From: Acephala macrosclerotiorum
Taxonomy: Eukaryota > Ascomycota > Leotiomycetes > Helotiales > Mollisiaceae
Direction: 5' to 3'
NCBI GenBank assembly: GCA_014904845.1
Contig: MU119277.1
Coordinates: 124,001 to 188,000 of the forward strand
DNA length: 64,000 nucleotides
Each line of letters opens with the position of its first letter. The first letter of the stretch is position 1. The position numbers were made by a program, and so were the translations under genes. Positions 11,799-23,576 of the stretch are shown here, piece by piece. The notes below the pieces were generated by a model. That model made no database searches, was not told the DNA's origin, and saw only the letters and a program-made list of their open reading frames with translations.

Positions 11799-12969
11799 AT
11801 GACTTCATCAATTAATCGCAACGAGGCGGAAATACTTAACAACCTGCCACAATTCCAGACAGCAATAAAGCAAGGCCCCGAGGGACGTCTCTACATCGAG
11901 CAGAATGCTCCAATTCCTCATCTCTCACCTGACCAGATTCTCGTCAAAGTGAAATTCGTGGCCCTCAACCCATGCGACTACAAAATGGCTGAGAGGTTTC
12001 CATCCGAAGGCGCGACTGATGGCTGTGACTTTTCCGGGACGGTTGTTGGCATTGGTTCCGAAGCAGCTCGGGACTACACCTTCAAGCTTGGTCAGCGAGT
12101 TTTTGGTGCGGTCCATGGTTCCAATCCAATTGACCATGAAGCTGGATCGTTCGCGGAGTACGTCGCGATCGATGGGGGTTTCCTGTTCAAAACACCAAGG
12201 GAGATTTCAGACGACACAGCGGCGGGTATTGGTGGTACTGGATTGGGGACGCTGGGTCTGGCACTTTTCAAGACATTGGCCTTGCCAGGAACGCCAGACA
12301 AGCCAGCTCAGAACAGCGAGGCGGTCCTTGTCTATGGGGGAAGCACCTCAGTTGGCACACTTGCTATCCAACTACTCAAGCTGTAAGTGAACAGATGGCG
12401 CCTATAAAAGTACATTGGAGCTTACCACTTTATTCAGATCTGGCTACCGACCCATCGCAACATGTTCACCAAAAAACTTCGACCTTGTACGTTCATACGG
12501 TGCAGCAGAGGTATTTGATTATCGCGATCCTGAGGTGGCAGAAAATATTCGAATATATACCAAAAATTCACTGCGGTACGTGTTGGACGTTATCACAGAG
12601 GTGAAAACGATGAAGCACTGCTATGCAGCGATTGGCCGTGCAGGAGGAAAATACGCATGTTTAGAAAACTACCCAGAGCACCTCCATACACGCAGAACGG
12701 TGAAGCCGGAGCTTGTAATGGGCATTGCGATTCTGGGAAAGAGGATCGCACTGGATCATGGCTATGGCAGTGATGCCAATCCGGAGTTGAGAGAGTTCGG
12801 AGTTGCTTGGTATCAAACTTTGCAGAGATTACTTGACGAGGCCAAGATAAGATCCCATCCCATTAAGGTGTTACCAGGAGGGTTTCAGGGAATCCTAGAA
12901 GGACTACCGCTGCTGAAGAGCAAGGCCATTTCTGCACAGAAACTCGTTGTAAGAATCCCCACCAATTAG
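11799..12969 (+). CDS. Trans-acting enoyl reductase (LovC/CcsC type, medium-chain dehydrogenase fold)
   Basis: In this family the protein docks on an iterative polyketide synthase whose own ER domain is inactive and reduces the enoyl intermediate with NADPH. The first exon contains the GroES-like half (LNPCDYKMAE, DFSGTVVGIG, SFAEYVAIDGG) and reaches the nucleotide-binding region VYGGSTSVGTLAIQLLKL. An intron at about 12385-12437 follows. The second exon continues with SGYRPIATCSPKNFD, GAAEVFDYRDP, IGRAGGKYACL and the C-terminal GGFQGILEGL and AQKLVVRIP. No zinc-ligand cysteine cluster is seen, as expected for this branch. About 370 residues. Its presence is the strongest sign that a reducing polyketide synthase belongs to this locus, yet none is in the window. 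Confidence 0.9.
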
Positions 12970-13120
12970 TTTTCAGGTAGACTTCGGTAGAGAGTATTGG
13001 CAATTGCCTACTATTTACTGTAACTCACAAGATCTCATGACCATTCGCTACTGCAAAAGCTCCCCAACCAGCTTGAACATCTTTCATGGACTAGAACTTC
13101 CCTAACGCGCGTTTCTAAAG

Positions 13121-14504
13121 TTATGTGTCCTTTGAATGAAAACTCTGTCGCTCAATCTCGAATACACTATCAAGGAATTGAAATGTTCGCTCCGCAGAAA
13201 CGCCAAACGCGCCAACTTTGGCTTGCAACCCTCCATCGCCAGGAGCTCCGGGCATCCATACTTGTTTCTCATCGTCCTTGAGACTAGTCAAGTTATCGAA
13301 AATTGACATGGTATGATAGACAGGATTAAAGTAAAGGGAATGAGCAGCCCCTGAAACAAGCACGGGGCAGCGAACTTTCGACAAAAATCCATCCTTCAAA
13401 GTATATTTCTTCATCTCCTTCAGTGTGGCGGATGGCGTCTCCAATCCAAAGAACCAACCCTGTTCATCAAAAATGGAGTTAGTCTACTGAATTTGTACAT
13501 TTCGGTAGTGCAGAGCATTGCTTTGGAGTAGCGAATTTCTCGGGAAAATTGACACTTACAGCGACATTGACCTCCCACTTCAGCTGATATGCTACCTTCG
13601 ACAAAAACCAAATCGCCCTGTCAACGACTGCATCGCTGATCCATCCACTCGTCCAAGCACCAATGAATGCTGGAGATATGTGGTGCGTGGCGAATTCCCA
13701 CATGTCGTAGAAGGGGTCAATGGACACGCAAGCCTTGAATCGTGAGTCTGATGCACCACGAAGAGCATAGTAGCCACCCATAGATGCACCAGCAATAGCG
13801 ATGCGATCGAGATCGAGCTGAAGTTCTGGATGCTTCGCCGAAAAATCGAACAGATGGTCAATAACTTTGCTCGTGACGTACTCCCAGTCGGGTTGCATAT
13901 GAAGCTTGTGCCGTCGAAGGACGATTCCTTGGCCGGGGCCTTCGAAAGTGAGAACACCGTAACCAAGGGCGGGGCCACCAACTCCATAGATGTAATAAAG
14001 CTCTTCCTGGACTGAGTCGGCACCGCCAGTGTTCACCAACAACGGAATTTTTCCAGACAGCTGATCCTTCTTTAGAGGGAGATAGAGGTATGCTGGCAAT
14101 TTGTAGCCATTGAATGGGATTTCGAGAGTATGAACCTCGCTGTCGAAGAACTTGGTGGCATTCTGGAAATTCTTAATCACTCGCTCCGCATTGGGAAGAA
14201 CTCGAGCATCTGGACTTTGCGGTCGATCATTGAACATATAACCGCTGGCTCTAAAGTAATTCGAGGCTCGCAAGAAGGCTCGGCGTGCCTCTACTTTGTT
14301 CCCTACTTTGCTGGCATCTTCGGCGAGAGCCTCCGCTCTTTCTGCCTGTGCAGCCCATGCACGATGCCAGCTGTTAGGATCGTTGTCTTGAATCTGGCCA
14401 ATGGCATCAAGACATTCAGCTATATCTGCTCCTCCAAATGGTGCTGTCCCCAAGATGCGCACAACCTCGAAGTTAAAGAAAGTGGATTTGAAAAATTGAT
14501 GCAT
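13121..14504 (-). CDS. Alpha/beta hydrolase, FUS2/CcsE-like
   Basis: Two-exon hydrolase of the family that accompanies PKS-NRPS clusters such as fusarin and cytochalasan. ATG 14504 gives MHQFFKSTFFNFEVVRILG, the usual start of this family; further upstream the frame begins only with TTG. A helical N-terminal lid (about residues 30-120) precedes the core. The core includes LPAYLYLPL, LLVNTGGADSVQEELYY, the nucleophile elbow GASMGG, and the acid and His regions spanning the intron at about 13460-13558. The second exon runs LKEMKKYTLKDGFLSKVRCP to the TAA at 13121-13123. It is convergent with the enoyl reductase (151 bp apart). The substrate is unknown; product release or a Dieckmann/aldol-related step is suggested only by context. 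Confidence 0.85.
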
Positions 14505-15640
14505 TGCGTACGAGTAAATGGAATGCAATTGAGTTTAAAAAGTTTCATGCTATATTCTAAACAAAGCAGACACAAAAATATGGCCATAGTAATTCCAAGC
14601 GTTGATATTCTGTGCCGTTCTGTTCTTCCCTTCGCAGCCCCGAATCGGATACGCCGATTCGGGTTCGGTCAGGACTTCCGACGATGACATGGAATGGAAG
14701 TGACCTGTGTAGTAGTGCTACCTAATAACCCAACTAGATTATATGAGAGCGTTTGCTAATGGGTAAAATAAAGGAGACGAGCGAGTAGAAGATTCAACTG
14801 GACCGAGCATGCATGGTTCTCTCCTACAGGGACGACCCGCCTCCTCCACGCATATTCCAGCCGTGCCGTACACTCTTGGAGTGTATTCGCGTGGAAAGGC
14901 TATTGTTGCTTCACTGCCCCGCCATGGACGATCCAGCCCATGTTTCCTAACCTTATTGAAATTTGATGTTGATATTCGTCCTTTTTCGCGTGCCTTGCCC
15001 ATTCGATGTAGAGATTGAAAGACGCCCGAGATCGTCGTCTCGTCGACTCGAAGGATTGATTCCTAGGACGTGATGCCACCCTGTAGAGTGTCTCCCTGCT
15101 CTTGGCCAGCTCACATCACTCTCATGCCCGCCACCTCAACAACAATATGATGATGATTGGGTATGATGCAAGGTTCGCTGATGGATTGGAAACATTGATA
15201 GTAGGTATGGAGCGCTGGGGCAAGGGCGTCGCGTTGAGTCGCATTATTTGCAGGGTCTGGTTGCGTGTGGCTTTTCTTCAAGTAGTGGATGGGGTTCAAT
15301 TGAATCAAAGAAGTTGGTGTGGACGTAGGCGTAGACGTAGATGGAGAGGGAGAAGGAAGGAGAAGGAAAAGTCTCCCAGTCGCTGGAAATTTCAGGCGCT
15401 TCAGGCCATGCATGACGGGTCAGGCCCTGCCTTCCTCAGGTTCCTGAATCCCGTTTTATACATTTATACTCTCCGTCAAACCTCCTCATAATTTTTTATA
15501 TTAATAAAGTCTCGCTGCGTTATCAATCGAACGACCAGGATATATAATTTGCGAAACGCGTCGAGGAGCCTGCGAGTTCGTGTACAATCGGTTCCCGGGA
15601 CTGTTCGCTAATCACGTGCAGGGGTGTCCTATTACTTCAA
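14505..15640. other. Intergenic boundary between gene cluster and AT-rich tract
   Basis: Promoter of the hydrolase, then about 900 bp without a credible gene. The open frame at 15102-15491 is arginine-rich from a GGAGA-type purine run and is not convincing. Confidence 0.45.
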
Positions 15641-16870
15641 GCACTTATAACTCAATAACTATTAATCCGAATTACTCTATTTCAAGCTCAAATTGAAGAT
15701 ATACTAATACTTAATTAGTCTTTTTTTAGTTTTAATACATATATTAATCCGTTTTTTTATATTAGTATTTAGCGTTTTAAAAGTTTTAAATTTAATTTAA
15801 AATTAAACTTTTTTCAAAGTTTATTTTATATTCGCGATATTTTTAATTTAATGTTTTTTTTTTTAATTATATTTTTAATTTGCTTTTACAAAATTTTAAT
15901 TAAAAAAAGATCGAATAATTATATAAATTATTATAATCGAGTAATTTCTCGTTAATTTATATATTTTTTTATTATTTTAATAATATACTAAAAAAATTTT
16001 TTTTTTTATATTATTATTTTAAAATCGTATTTTTGAATTATTTTCTTATAAAAAAAATGAAATATTTTTTAATAATTTTTAAATAACGTTTTATAATTAT
16101 ACGTTTATTTTTTTTAATAATTATTAAAAAACTTATTTTAATTTCGTAAAAACAAAATTAAATATTTATAAATATACGTTTATTTTTAAAATTAAAATTA
16201 AAAATTTTTTTTAAGTATTTTTTCTTGAGTTCGCGAATTATATAAATAGTATTTTTATTTATTTTTATATAAAATATAATTTTATTATTTTAATAAATTT
16301 TTTTATAGTTTTTTTTTTTAATTATTTTTTATTATTTACATTATATTAAACGTTTAATTTTATGTTTAAATTTGAAATATAGTTTTTTACGAAATTTACG
16401 TTTAATTTTCCTATAAATTTTAAAGATTTTTCGAATCGTATTTCGATTTAATTTATAGATCGATTTAAAAAAAATTGCGAGAATATAAAAAGTATTTTTT
16501 GGATTTTTATTAGTATAACGAACAAGTGTTTTATCGTTTTTAGTATTAGTTCTTTTAGTAGATTTATTTCGAGACTTATTTTTAAAAATAATATCGCTAG
16601 TTTTTAGTCTCTTCTCGATAATACTACGAACGGTAGAATAGAAAGTATTTTCTAACATAGAAATTGCAATGTATTTATATTTATTATAATATCGAGTTTA
16701 AATTTAAATTCTTTCGACTAGTTTAAACTTTTTTCGAAAAGTTTTCCGTTTTCAGCTTATAATTAAAAATGGATTTTTTAATAATATAAAATTAAGTGTG
16801 TGTGTGAGTTTTTAAAGAGGGCTAAGTAGAGCATTTAAATCTAACTTTTTTTAAAAAAAAAAAAAATTAG
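15640..16870 (-). mobile_element. RIP-degraded Tc1/mariner-like transposon relic
   Basis: The tract is strongly AT-rich; remaining C and G sit mainly in CpG or CpT, while CpA and TpG are almost absent, the classical RIP outcome. A minus-strand frame at 16341-16658 still reads like the helix-turn-helix end of a Tc1-type transposase: STVRSIIEKRLKTSD, then KSTKRTNTKNDKTLVRY, NKNPKNTFYILAIFFKS and LNRNTIRKIFKIYRKIKRK. This parallels the usual order of STVR, RPKKLTERD, IRKNPKxTY and SRNTIRRxLKE. The catalytic half is not readable. Element ends were not found. The family call rests on pattern alone and is moderate. Confidence 0.55.
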
Positions 16871-16936
16871 CGAACAGTATAGGGAATCGATTGTACAAAG
16901 TCCACGGGGAGCCAATGACTTGAGATCGCTCGCACT

Positions 16937-17510
16937 ATGACCCACAACAACGGAAGTCATTCAACCTGGAGTCCCGTCCAAATTAGCAACGTCACGAATG
17001 ATATTGACGCTGTATTGACGCGAAATGCGGCCCAGAACTCCTCTGGTGCATCATTTCATCATGCAAGTCATGAGCCAGATGCCCCATCACGTGCTGAGGC
17101 TGTCTCAAGCTCTATGCATCCTATTGGACTTGCATCAAGCAGGTTCGGGAGCTCTGCAAGCTTGCAGCGATATGGAGCCAACGTTGATGGTATGTCAAGT
17201 CCAATGGTCTGAACGAGTTATTTGATTTTCGCCCTTGAAATTTATATGTTCCAATCTATTTAGTTCCTATCCTCTTTAGGTATTGCATCAAAGACGAACT
17301 CAAAGTCAGACCATTCTTCGCACGAAACTCGGAATTCATATATCAAGGACACCTACTACAATGCTCCACCATACACTCTCTAACTCATTCCCTCGCCCAA
17401 AACTGGTCGAAGCTTCTCGATACACAAAAGAAGCGAATCAAACGATCGAAGCTCCGACAGGACGTATCAAAAACCACACAGTTTCACCTATCTCTAGTCT
17501 CGATATCTGA
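16937..17510 (+). pseudogene. Possible small two-exon gene or remnant, function unknown
   Basis: A Ser/Asn/Ala-rich frame starts at ATG 16937 (MTHNNGSHSTWSP). It could splice at GTATGT (about 17190) to an acceptor TTTAG near 17280, giving DG-IASKTNSKSDHSSHETRN in phase. That frame then stops within PPYTL. A second frame over 17393-17550 (LAQNWSKLLDTQKKRIKRSK) looks coding, which suggests a frameshift. It directly abuts the RIPped element. No family recognised; could equally be non-coding. Confidence 0.25.
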
Positions 17511-17569
17511 TCATCAGCACTTGGCTGAGAGTCACTCGGTTGTCGCTTAGAGAACACTCGCAGTCAGCC

Positions 17570-18349
17570 ATGGCGATAACAATGTCTTTCACGCACTTCC
17601 CAAAGCTTCCTCTGGAACTCAGGAAAATGATTTGGGAGCATACTCTGCAACCTCGATTCGTGTACTTGAAAGTGCGTTCCAACAGCAACATAACATGGTT
17701 TAGCGGCGGGTTAAACTATGACGATGAAGGAGCGATTCCAAGCGCCCTTCAAATTAATAGGGAGTCTAGATACAGCTTCATCGATCGATACCCAACACCA
17801 TTTGAAGGCAAATATAATACCCAACCGCTTACTGGGACCTATGGAATCTATAAGCGTATAAAACAGGACCACAACCCTAGGGGATTGAGGTTCAACTAGG
17901 CCATAGATATCCTTGTTTTCAATAACTTTTGGCATCACTGGAAACGAGATGTGCTTTCCTTTGGCAACCCTTCCTTGGCGATATTGTCTTTATGCGTTTC
18001 CAAAGAATATCTCGCTGTGATACGCCGTATCGTCCTTTCCCGGAATGCTTGGTATTCCGTACATATGGCCAAGAGTTACGAGGCTTTCAGTCGTATGGGT
18101 AGACTGGAAGCTATTTATGTAATTGCAAGGGGCGTGGTGCCCGACGAGATTCGGGATCCTTATCTGAGTAGCACAAGGAACAAGAAGTTGACTACTGGCA
18201 AAATTATCGACTTCAAGAAGTGTCTCGAAATGGAGTCGCAGGATTGGCTATGGAAGGATTCTTTCTCTAATCGAAAGGCTCCTACGCTCTGGAATATTGC
18301 AGAGGAGAAACTGGAGGAATTGCTGGATAGCCAACCGGCTATCTATTAG
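17570..18349 (+). pseudogene. 2EXR-domain protein gene interrupted by one in-frame TAG
   Basis: The N-terminus has the 2EXR signature (FPKLPLELRKMIWEHTL, then ALQINRESRYSFI), a domain expanded in filamentous fungi with no known biochemical role. At 17897-17899 the frame is stopped by TAG after RGLRFN, but exactly the same frame continues without another stop through AIDILVFNNFWHHW to a TAG after DSQPAIY at 18349. The whole reading frame is about 259 codons. No intron that would remove the stop in phase was found: a 44-bp GT-AG candidate ending at the TAG shifts the frame. One C-to-T change (CAG to TAG) would explain the break. Otherwise intact, so the inactivation is recent, or it is a base error. 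Confidence 0.72.
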
Positions 18350-20334
18350 TAGGATATAAACTAGTCCATAGGCCAATATATACTCAACCTAAAAGCCTAT
18401 ATAAATCGTATTAAGTTAGTCTCGCTTATTCAGTTCTTAGCTCAAGGCCAACATTGGTCGGCACTTGGCATAGAAGAGGAGTCAGTCATATAAGATACCC
18501 AAAATAATACCGCCCGACCAGTCCCAAATTCTCGAAAAATTGTACCAAGAGGAGCACACATCTGCAATGTCGATTCGATCCCGTCTAGACGATGATGCGT
18601 GGGACTTCTCAAAGGTCTTTCGACTAACAAGTCGTATTTATGAAATGATATTCATTTGCAGTGGTTCTTTTCGATTTCCATAAGTGTTTGAGGTGATTGC
18701 TGCTTTCACGTGAACCTCACGTCAATGATGGTTCTAGTCAGACAAGTGTCAGAGGTAGAGTGGAAAACAAGTATATTTCGATCAGTCAATCCAAGCTAAG
18801 CTAGATATCTAGAAATCTGAAGCTCACGCAATAAGAAAAGCAGCTAAGTTTGTTAAGAATCTTTGTCGCGGTTCGTCCGATTGCCTCAAGCTCTATCTTG
18901 GCCAGGTCGAAACCGTTACTTCCGAGAGACAGTTTTACGAGAGAGAACCATCGTCTATGATTTGCCGTAGGGCATTCCAGCAAAGAAGTAGAGAGATCAA
19001 CCATGGTTGAAGGAATATATGCGTACTTCCAAAGAGGTGGAGGTGGAGGTGGTGGGGACAAAAAGAAGAGCTGCGAGATGACGACGCAGATTGAGAAGAG
19101 TTTGTGGAGTAGTGGTAAAACACACTAGAGACTTGCGCGAGCGCTGAACCACGTAAAAGTCTACGCATGAGAGAAGTGAATTCAAAAGGAGTGAGGATGT
19201 GGGAAGTGTTACCACCTGATCACCTGATACAGAAGCGGCACCTGCCTAGTAACGCGATGTCTAAAACGATCATTTCTCTTTTAATGCACCTGTCTGAGCT
19301 AGGAAAGGGCATATTTCTTTTGCTAGAATTATTACATCGCCTTTCGAATGCAAGAACGATGGAGGGATATTGAATTCGAATAAACCGACGACACGTGGGC
19401 AAGCCCAAAAAGCAAGGAACAATCCGAATAATACAATGATGCTGCACTTCGAAACAGCTTCGGACGTCCGGCATTGAAACCCGTTTTAGACATTGCAGCA
19501 GTAAGTGAAAATATAGTTCAGGTATCACAACGTTCCTATTGACCAACACGACCCCTAGAAAATCTCCGGTTGGTCAACCCCGCAATACGCCGAAGGAACA
19601 GCGAAATTGCTCCCTGTGGGGAAAAGTAAGTTTCGGCGACTGAGCCTCAGGGCCTTCTAGGTTTGTTCGGACCTCAACAAAAGTGTGCGCTGCGCATCGG
19701 GTATGCAACTCTGCATCTCGGGTTCCAAGCTTGGTGCACCTGACGTGCAGAAAATTGGAAAACACAACACAACTACACAGCACGATGATCAACGAAGCTC
19801 CATTTCAGCTCATCTTTAATCCTCTCACCACCTATATCTACGATCCCCTCATCGCTCTCAACGCTACCATCAAAGTCAACCCAATCTATACCACGGACAT
19901 GCAATATAACAACCCCGCACCCGGCCATGCATCATAACGTCGTGACTTCCCTTTCCCTTCCGATCCTTTTCCAGACCCATCTAAGCGCTCCAACCCATTA
20001 TAAGAGAAAAAGCAGACCCAGACCCAGACGCAAATCCATGCTGTGAAGGAAAGACGAGAAAAGGGAAGAAAAATGTACATGTATAATAATAACACGAATT
20101 GAAAACTCCCGATTCGAACTCTCTATCCCTATACTGTAGGGAATTTGTGATCTGGCCAGATCAAGTAGAGAGCGGTGAACGGAAAAATACACGCCTAACA
20201 CCTTGCTTGCTCCCTGCCTTTCCTCATTCTCTAGCCCGGTCTCAAATGCAATTTATATCCTCTCGCCTCCGCATTAACGCGCGCTGCCTCCACGTTCAAG
20301 GTGGACGAAGAGCTTCGTTGAAAGGCAGCTGGAC
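18350..20334. other. Two kilobases without a credible gene
   Basis: Many short open frames on both strands; none has a family motif or joins to another across good splice sites. A (GGAGGT)n-like purine run lies near 19030-19055. A small frame at 19785-19937 (MINEAPFQLIFNP) is the least unlikely coding candidate. Confidence 0.4.
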
Positions 20335-22333
20335 TTAAATAGCCCAACTACCTCTCCTAGCTCTGACGCCCCAGGCAGCAGGTCCCATCGCACCATTACT
20401 CATGCTCGGATGCTGTCTCGCCCACTCGAGGATATAAATCCTCAATGCCTTCCACCTTGCACAATGCTCTTCCTCTTTCTCGACCTTCCCATCCGTTGTA
20501 TGCCCATTTGAAAGTCCAATATGCCCCTTGACATTCTTCTTCTGATCATCGAATCTCAACTCCGTTTCCGAGATCCTGCTGATCCTCGCTAACTCTTCGT
20601 CGTATTGGCGAGCTAAAGAGGGGTAGCCAAGCGAGAGGTAATTATACACCTGCGTCACGAACGTATCGTCAAACTCCTGCAAGAGCGCCTCTTCCATCTT
20701 ACTCCTCGACGCCTCGGCCTGCAATCTCTCGTCCAGACCAGCAAGCATGCGTAACCCACCCGCATGCGCACGTCCATTCGTCTTTTGCGGGCTCTGAGCT
20801 CCCGCTCCCGGGATCTCGCTAGCGAGCACGGAAGAAAACGGGTCAACGGGAGTCTCACTATGCGGGGTCTGAATAAGCGCAGGTCCTTTCATGGTGTTTG
20901 GACTGAGGAACACGCCAGGTTCGTCTGCGACGCAGTATCCGCCCCAGAGACCGCCGCCTGTCTCACTGCGATTGGGTTGGATGTCCATTCGCTGGTCTGT
21001 CTCGAACTTGGTGGCTTTGGGAGACGGGCACATCCGGAACTTGAGATCTCCTCCGAGCATGGGCGGTGATGCTGCTGAACGCATGCGAGCCAGCTCTGCT
21101 TCCTTCTGGGCGTCATTTGGGTCGTCTCCACGTGCAAATGCTGCGTTCTTGACGGTCATTCCGTTGGTCCAGAAAGGATCCTTGAATGAGGGTTGGGCTG
21201 CCTCGGCTGCCACTTTCTTGTGTGTTTCGTCTTCTCGTAGTCGATTGAGCTTCTCCTGGTGCTCTTGCATCTCTTTTGCTGCCCACCCAACTTCTGTAGA
21301 CTTGCGCCGTATGACTTTGAGTTGAGGGTCCTCAAGCAAGAGGCCCACACCCTCGATAGATTCCTCATCTGAAGCACCCTCTATCTCCCGGTCGTAGAAG
21401 TGTTCCACTATCTCGTGCATAGACTCGTTTGGGAAGGCAGCCAAAGCTTGTTCCCGTAACTGCTTCTCTGCTGCTTTTGCTGCAAGAGCAAGCAAGTACC
21501 CTGAAAATCGATCATCGCAGCTTTCTCTTGTGCGTGCCAATTGTAGTCTCATCTGGGAATCTTCGGAAGATCCGTATGATCCTGTAAGTGACGGTGTCCC
21601 ATCCTCGTAATCTGAATTCTCCTCGTCTGAATTGGGGTTTGGGGGTATAGCTTCCAATTCGGGTTGGAAGGAGTTTTGTCTTGTGCTTCTTCTTGTGTTC
21701 GGGTGGGGTCGCATGGAGGGCTGTCTTCGAGGAGGTAACGGGGGTATAGTGTGAACAGCAATAGAACTCGTGTTGGGAGTATTGACGGGAGGGATAGGTA
21801 CGACGGGAGGGCGGACCTTTCGTTTTGGTCTTGTGTATATATTTGGCACTCCAGGAGTGAGGTCAGTCTGTTGGGAGCACCGTGATCAGTATACTGGAAG
21901 ATATATGCAAGCTCGTGTTACGCACCTTATCTGTGGGCAGAGTAGCCGGTCTTGCGTCACCGGCCTTCTTGGATCTCTTGGATGTCTCAATGAGCTCTGG
22001 AACAAATCTTCTCCCTGGTTTAGGAGTCTCTTCGGGTGGCGGCTCTATAAGAATTGGGACGGGCGTAGGTTCTGGGGTAGGTAATGGGTCGGCAGCTTGT
22101 CTGTTGCTCTTAAATGTAGTCTCGACCGGCTGCGGCACAAAGCGCCTCTTCGCTGGAGCAAAGTCCGTCTTCTCGACGGCAGATTCATTCTCGACTTGGG
22201 CCTCCTCTTTCTTACTGCTTCGAGCTGTAGTCTCCACGGGCTCAACAGCGAATCGTCGAACCTTCTTCACCGTGGTTTCGACGGGGGTGGGTGAGAATCG
22301 TCTCGATGTTGGCGGAGGTGAAGTTTCCGTCAT
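20335..22333 (-). CDS. Conserved fungal protein with four RRFxPxPVETT-type repeats, function unknown
   Basis: Two exons: 22333 to about 21930, and about 21869 to the TAA at 20335, joined at LPTDK-TDLTPGVPNIYTR. The N-terminal 130 residues are disordered and carry four spaced copies of one short motif: RRFSPTPVETT, RRFAVEPVETT, RRFVPQPVETT and RRFVPELIETS, each followed by basic residues. A long Pro/Ser/Asp-Glu-rich middle includes SDEENSDYEDG. A more ordered C-terminal third follows, with LQEFDDTFVTQVYNYLSLGYPSLARQYDEEL and WKALRIYILEWARQHP. Start ATG 22333 (MTETSPPPTSRR) is the Met nearest the first repeat; ATG 22345 is an alternative. I know of no function. The repeats look like docking motifs. 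Confidence 0.85.
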
Positions 22334-23576
22334 TGTGCAACTCATGAATTGAACGAGAAACCAATCGTCTCTGGTCAATGTCTGGATTTTCGTGAATAAT
22401 TCGACGCATTCCCTTGGTAATAGTTATTGAACCTGTGGCCAAAGAACGGTGAGCTGTAGTTGCTCGTGCGCTCTCCCTGGCGGACCAGAAGGTGACGCTC
22501 CAATCCGTGGACTTTAACGGCGGGACGATGACTGGTTCGGAAGGGCCCAACCGGTAGCGCAATGCAGCAGAAACCACATGTCAACCCTCAACCACCTTAC
22601 GAAGATTGAGGGACTGCGGGGACGGGTATGTAGGTACGTAAGAGGAGCAGTAAGTAAGGGACGCAAGGCAAGAATTTGTTTATCACGCGGAGGAGGCTGT
22701 AGTCGTGGAAGTTGGAGGATGTCTGATGTGGAAATTGACCGATTTGACTGTAGCGTGGAATTGACCGTGCTTCGTATCGGCGGGGAAAGATGAGGTGAGG
22801 GTTTTGGCAGGCACTTTGCATAGACTTCGTTACTAAAATCAGATAGAGTTCAAACAACCAGCCAGCAGAGGACAACTATTTATCAATAGACAGCGAGTGC
22901 ATCTGCAAATCTACCGTAGAGTTCAGTTCCATGGAATTCAATATAATTTTCAATAGTGTGTGGAGCCGCTGTTAGTATAAATAGCTCCAGCTCGTTCAAA
23001 CCCATGGAAACAGGTTCCATATATTCCACCATTTCATTTCATTTTGAGACATCTACTTTGAAGAATTGGAAAAGACCCGCTCAAAGCTAGTCACAACATG
23101 TTTCCCCTTTTCAACGATTGATTCGAAACTGTTAGGTCAGTGAGTCTCGAACACCATCACTGTTACATATCACGACATGCAGTTTTTTGACTAACAATAG
23201 CCAAGAATCACGAGCCCATGTGATAGGATACATCAACCACATTATTATTTATTATGTACTCGCAAAGCCTCTCAGGGCTCCACGTCATGACGGCAAAGTT
23301 GCCTCCCAATTGTCAACGCCATCCCTTCAAGGTTCCCATGACTGACAGCGGAAGCTAAGAGATGCAAGAACGAACGGAGAAAAAAATATGCAACGAGTCC
23401 AGGCATGCATACCCCAATAAAAGTACAAGAAACGAAACTGCCGAATGCTTCCATCAAAAACAAAGAAGCCTCTTCCGCAATGTACGTAAATGCAACCCTA
23501 AACCCATGTGTACTGGAAGAGAAAGTCCGCAGCATAGAAAAAAAAAGTGTCAACCGGTTCCGCAAGCCGGCTCAGT
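22334..23576. other. Intergenic, no gene seen
   Basis: Promoter of the repeat-motif gene and 3' flank of the phosphatidylinositol synthase gene. Open frames within it are short and featureless. Confidence 0.45.

Noticed and set aside
15102..15491. 129-codon Arg-rich open frame
   Set aside because: Driven by a purine-rich simple run next to the RIPped tract; no family similarity.
17833..17899. Intron that would remove the TAG of the 2EXR gene
   Set aside because: The only GT-AG candidate ending at the TAG is 44 bp and puts the downstream exon out of frame with an early stop.
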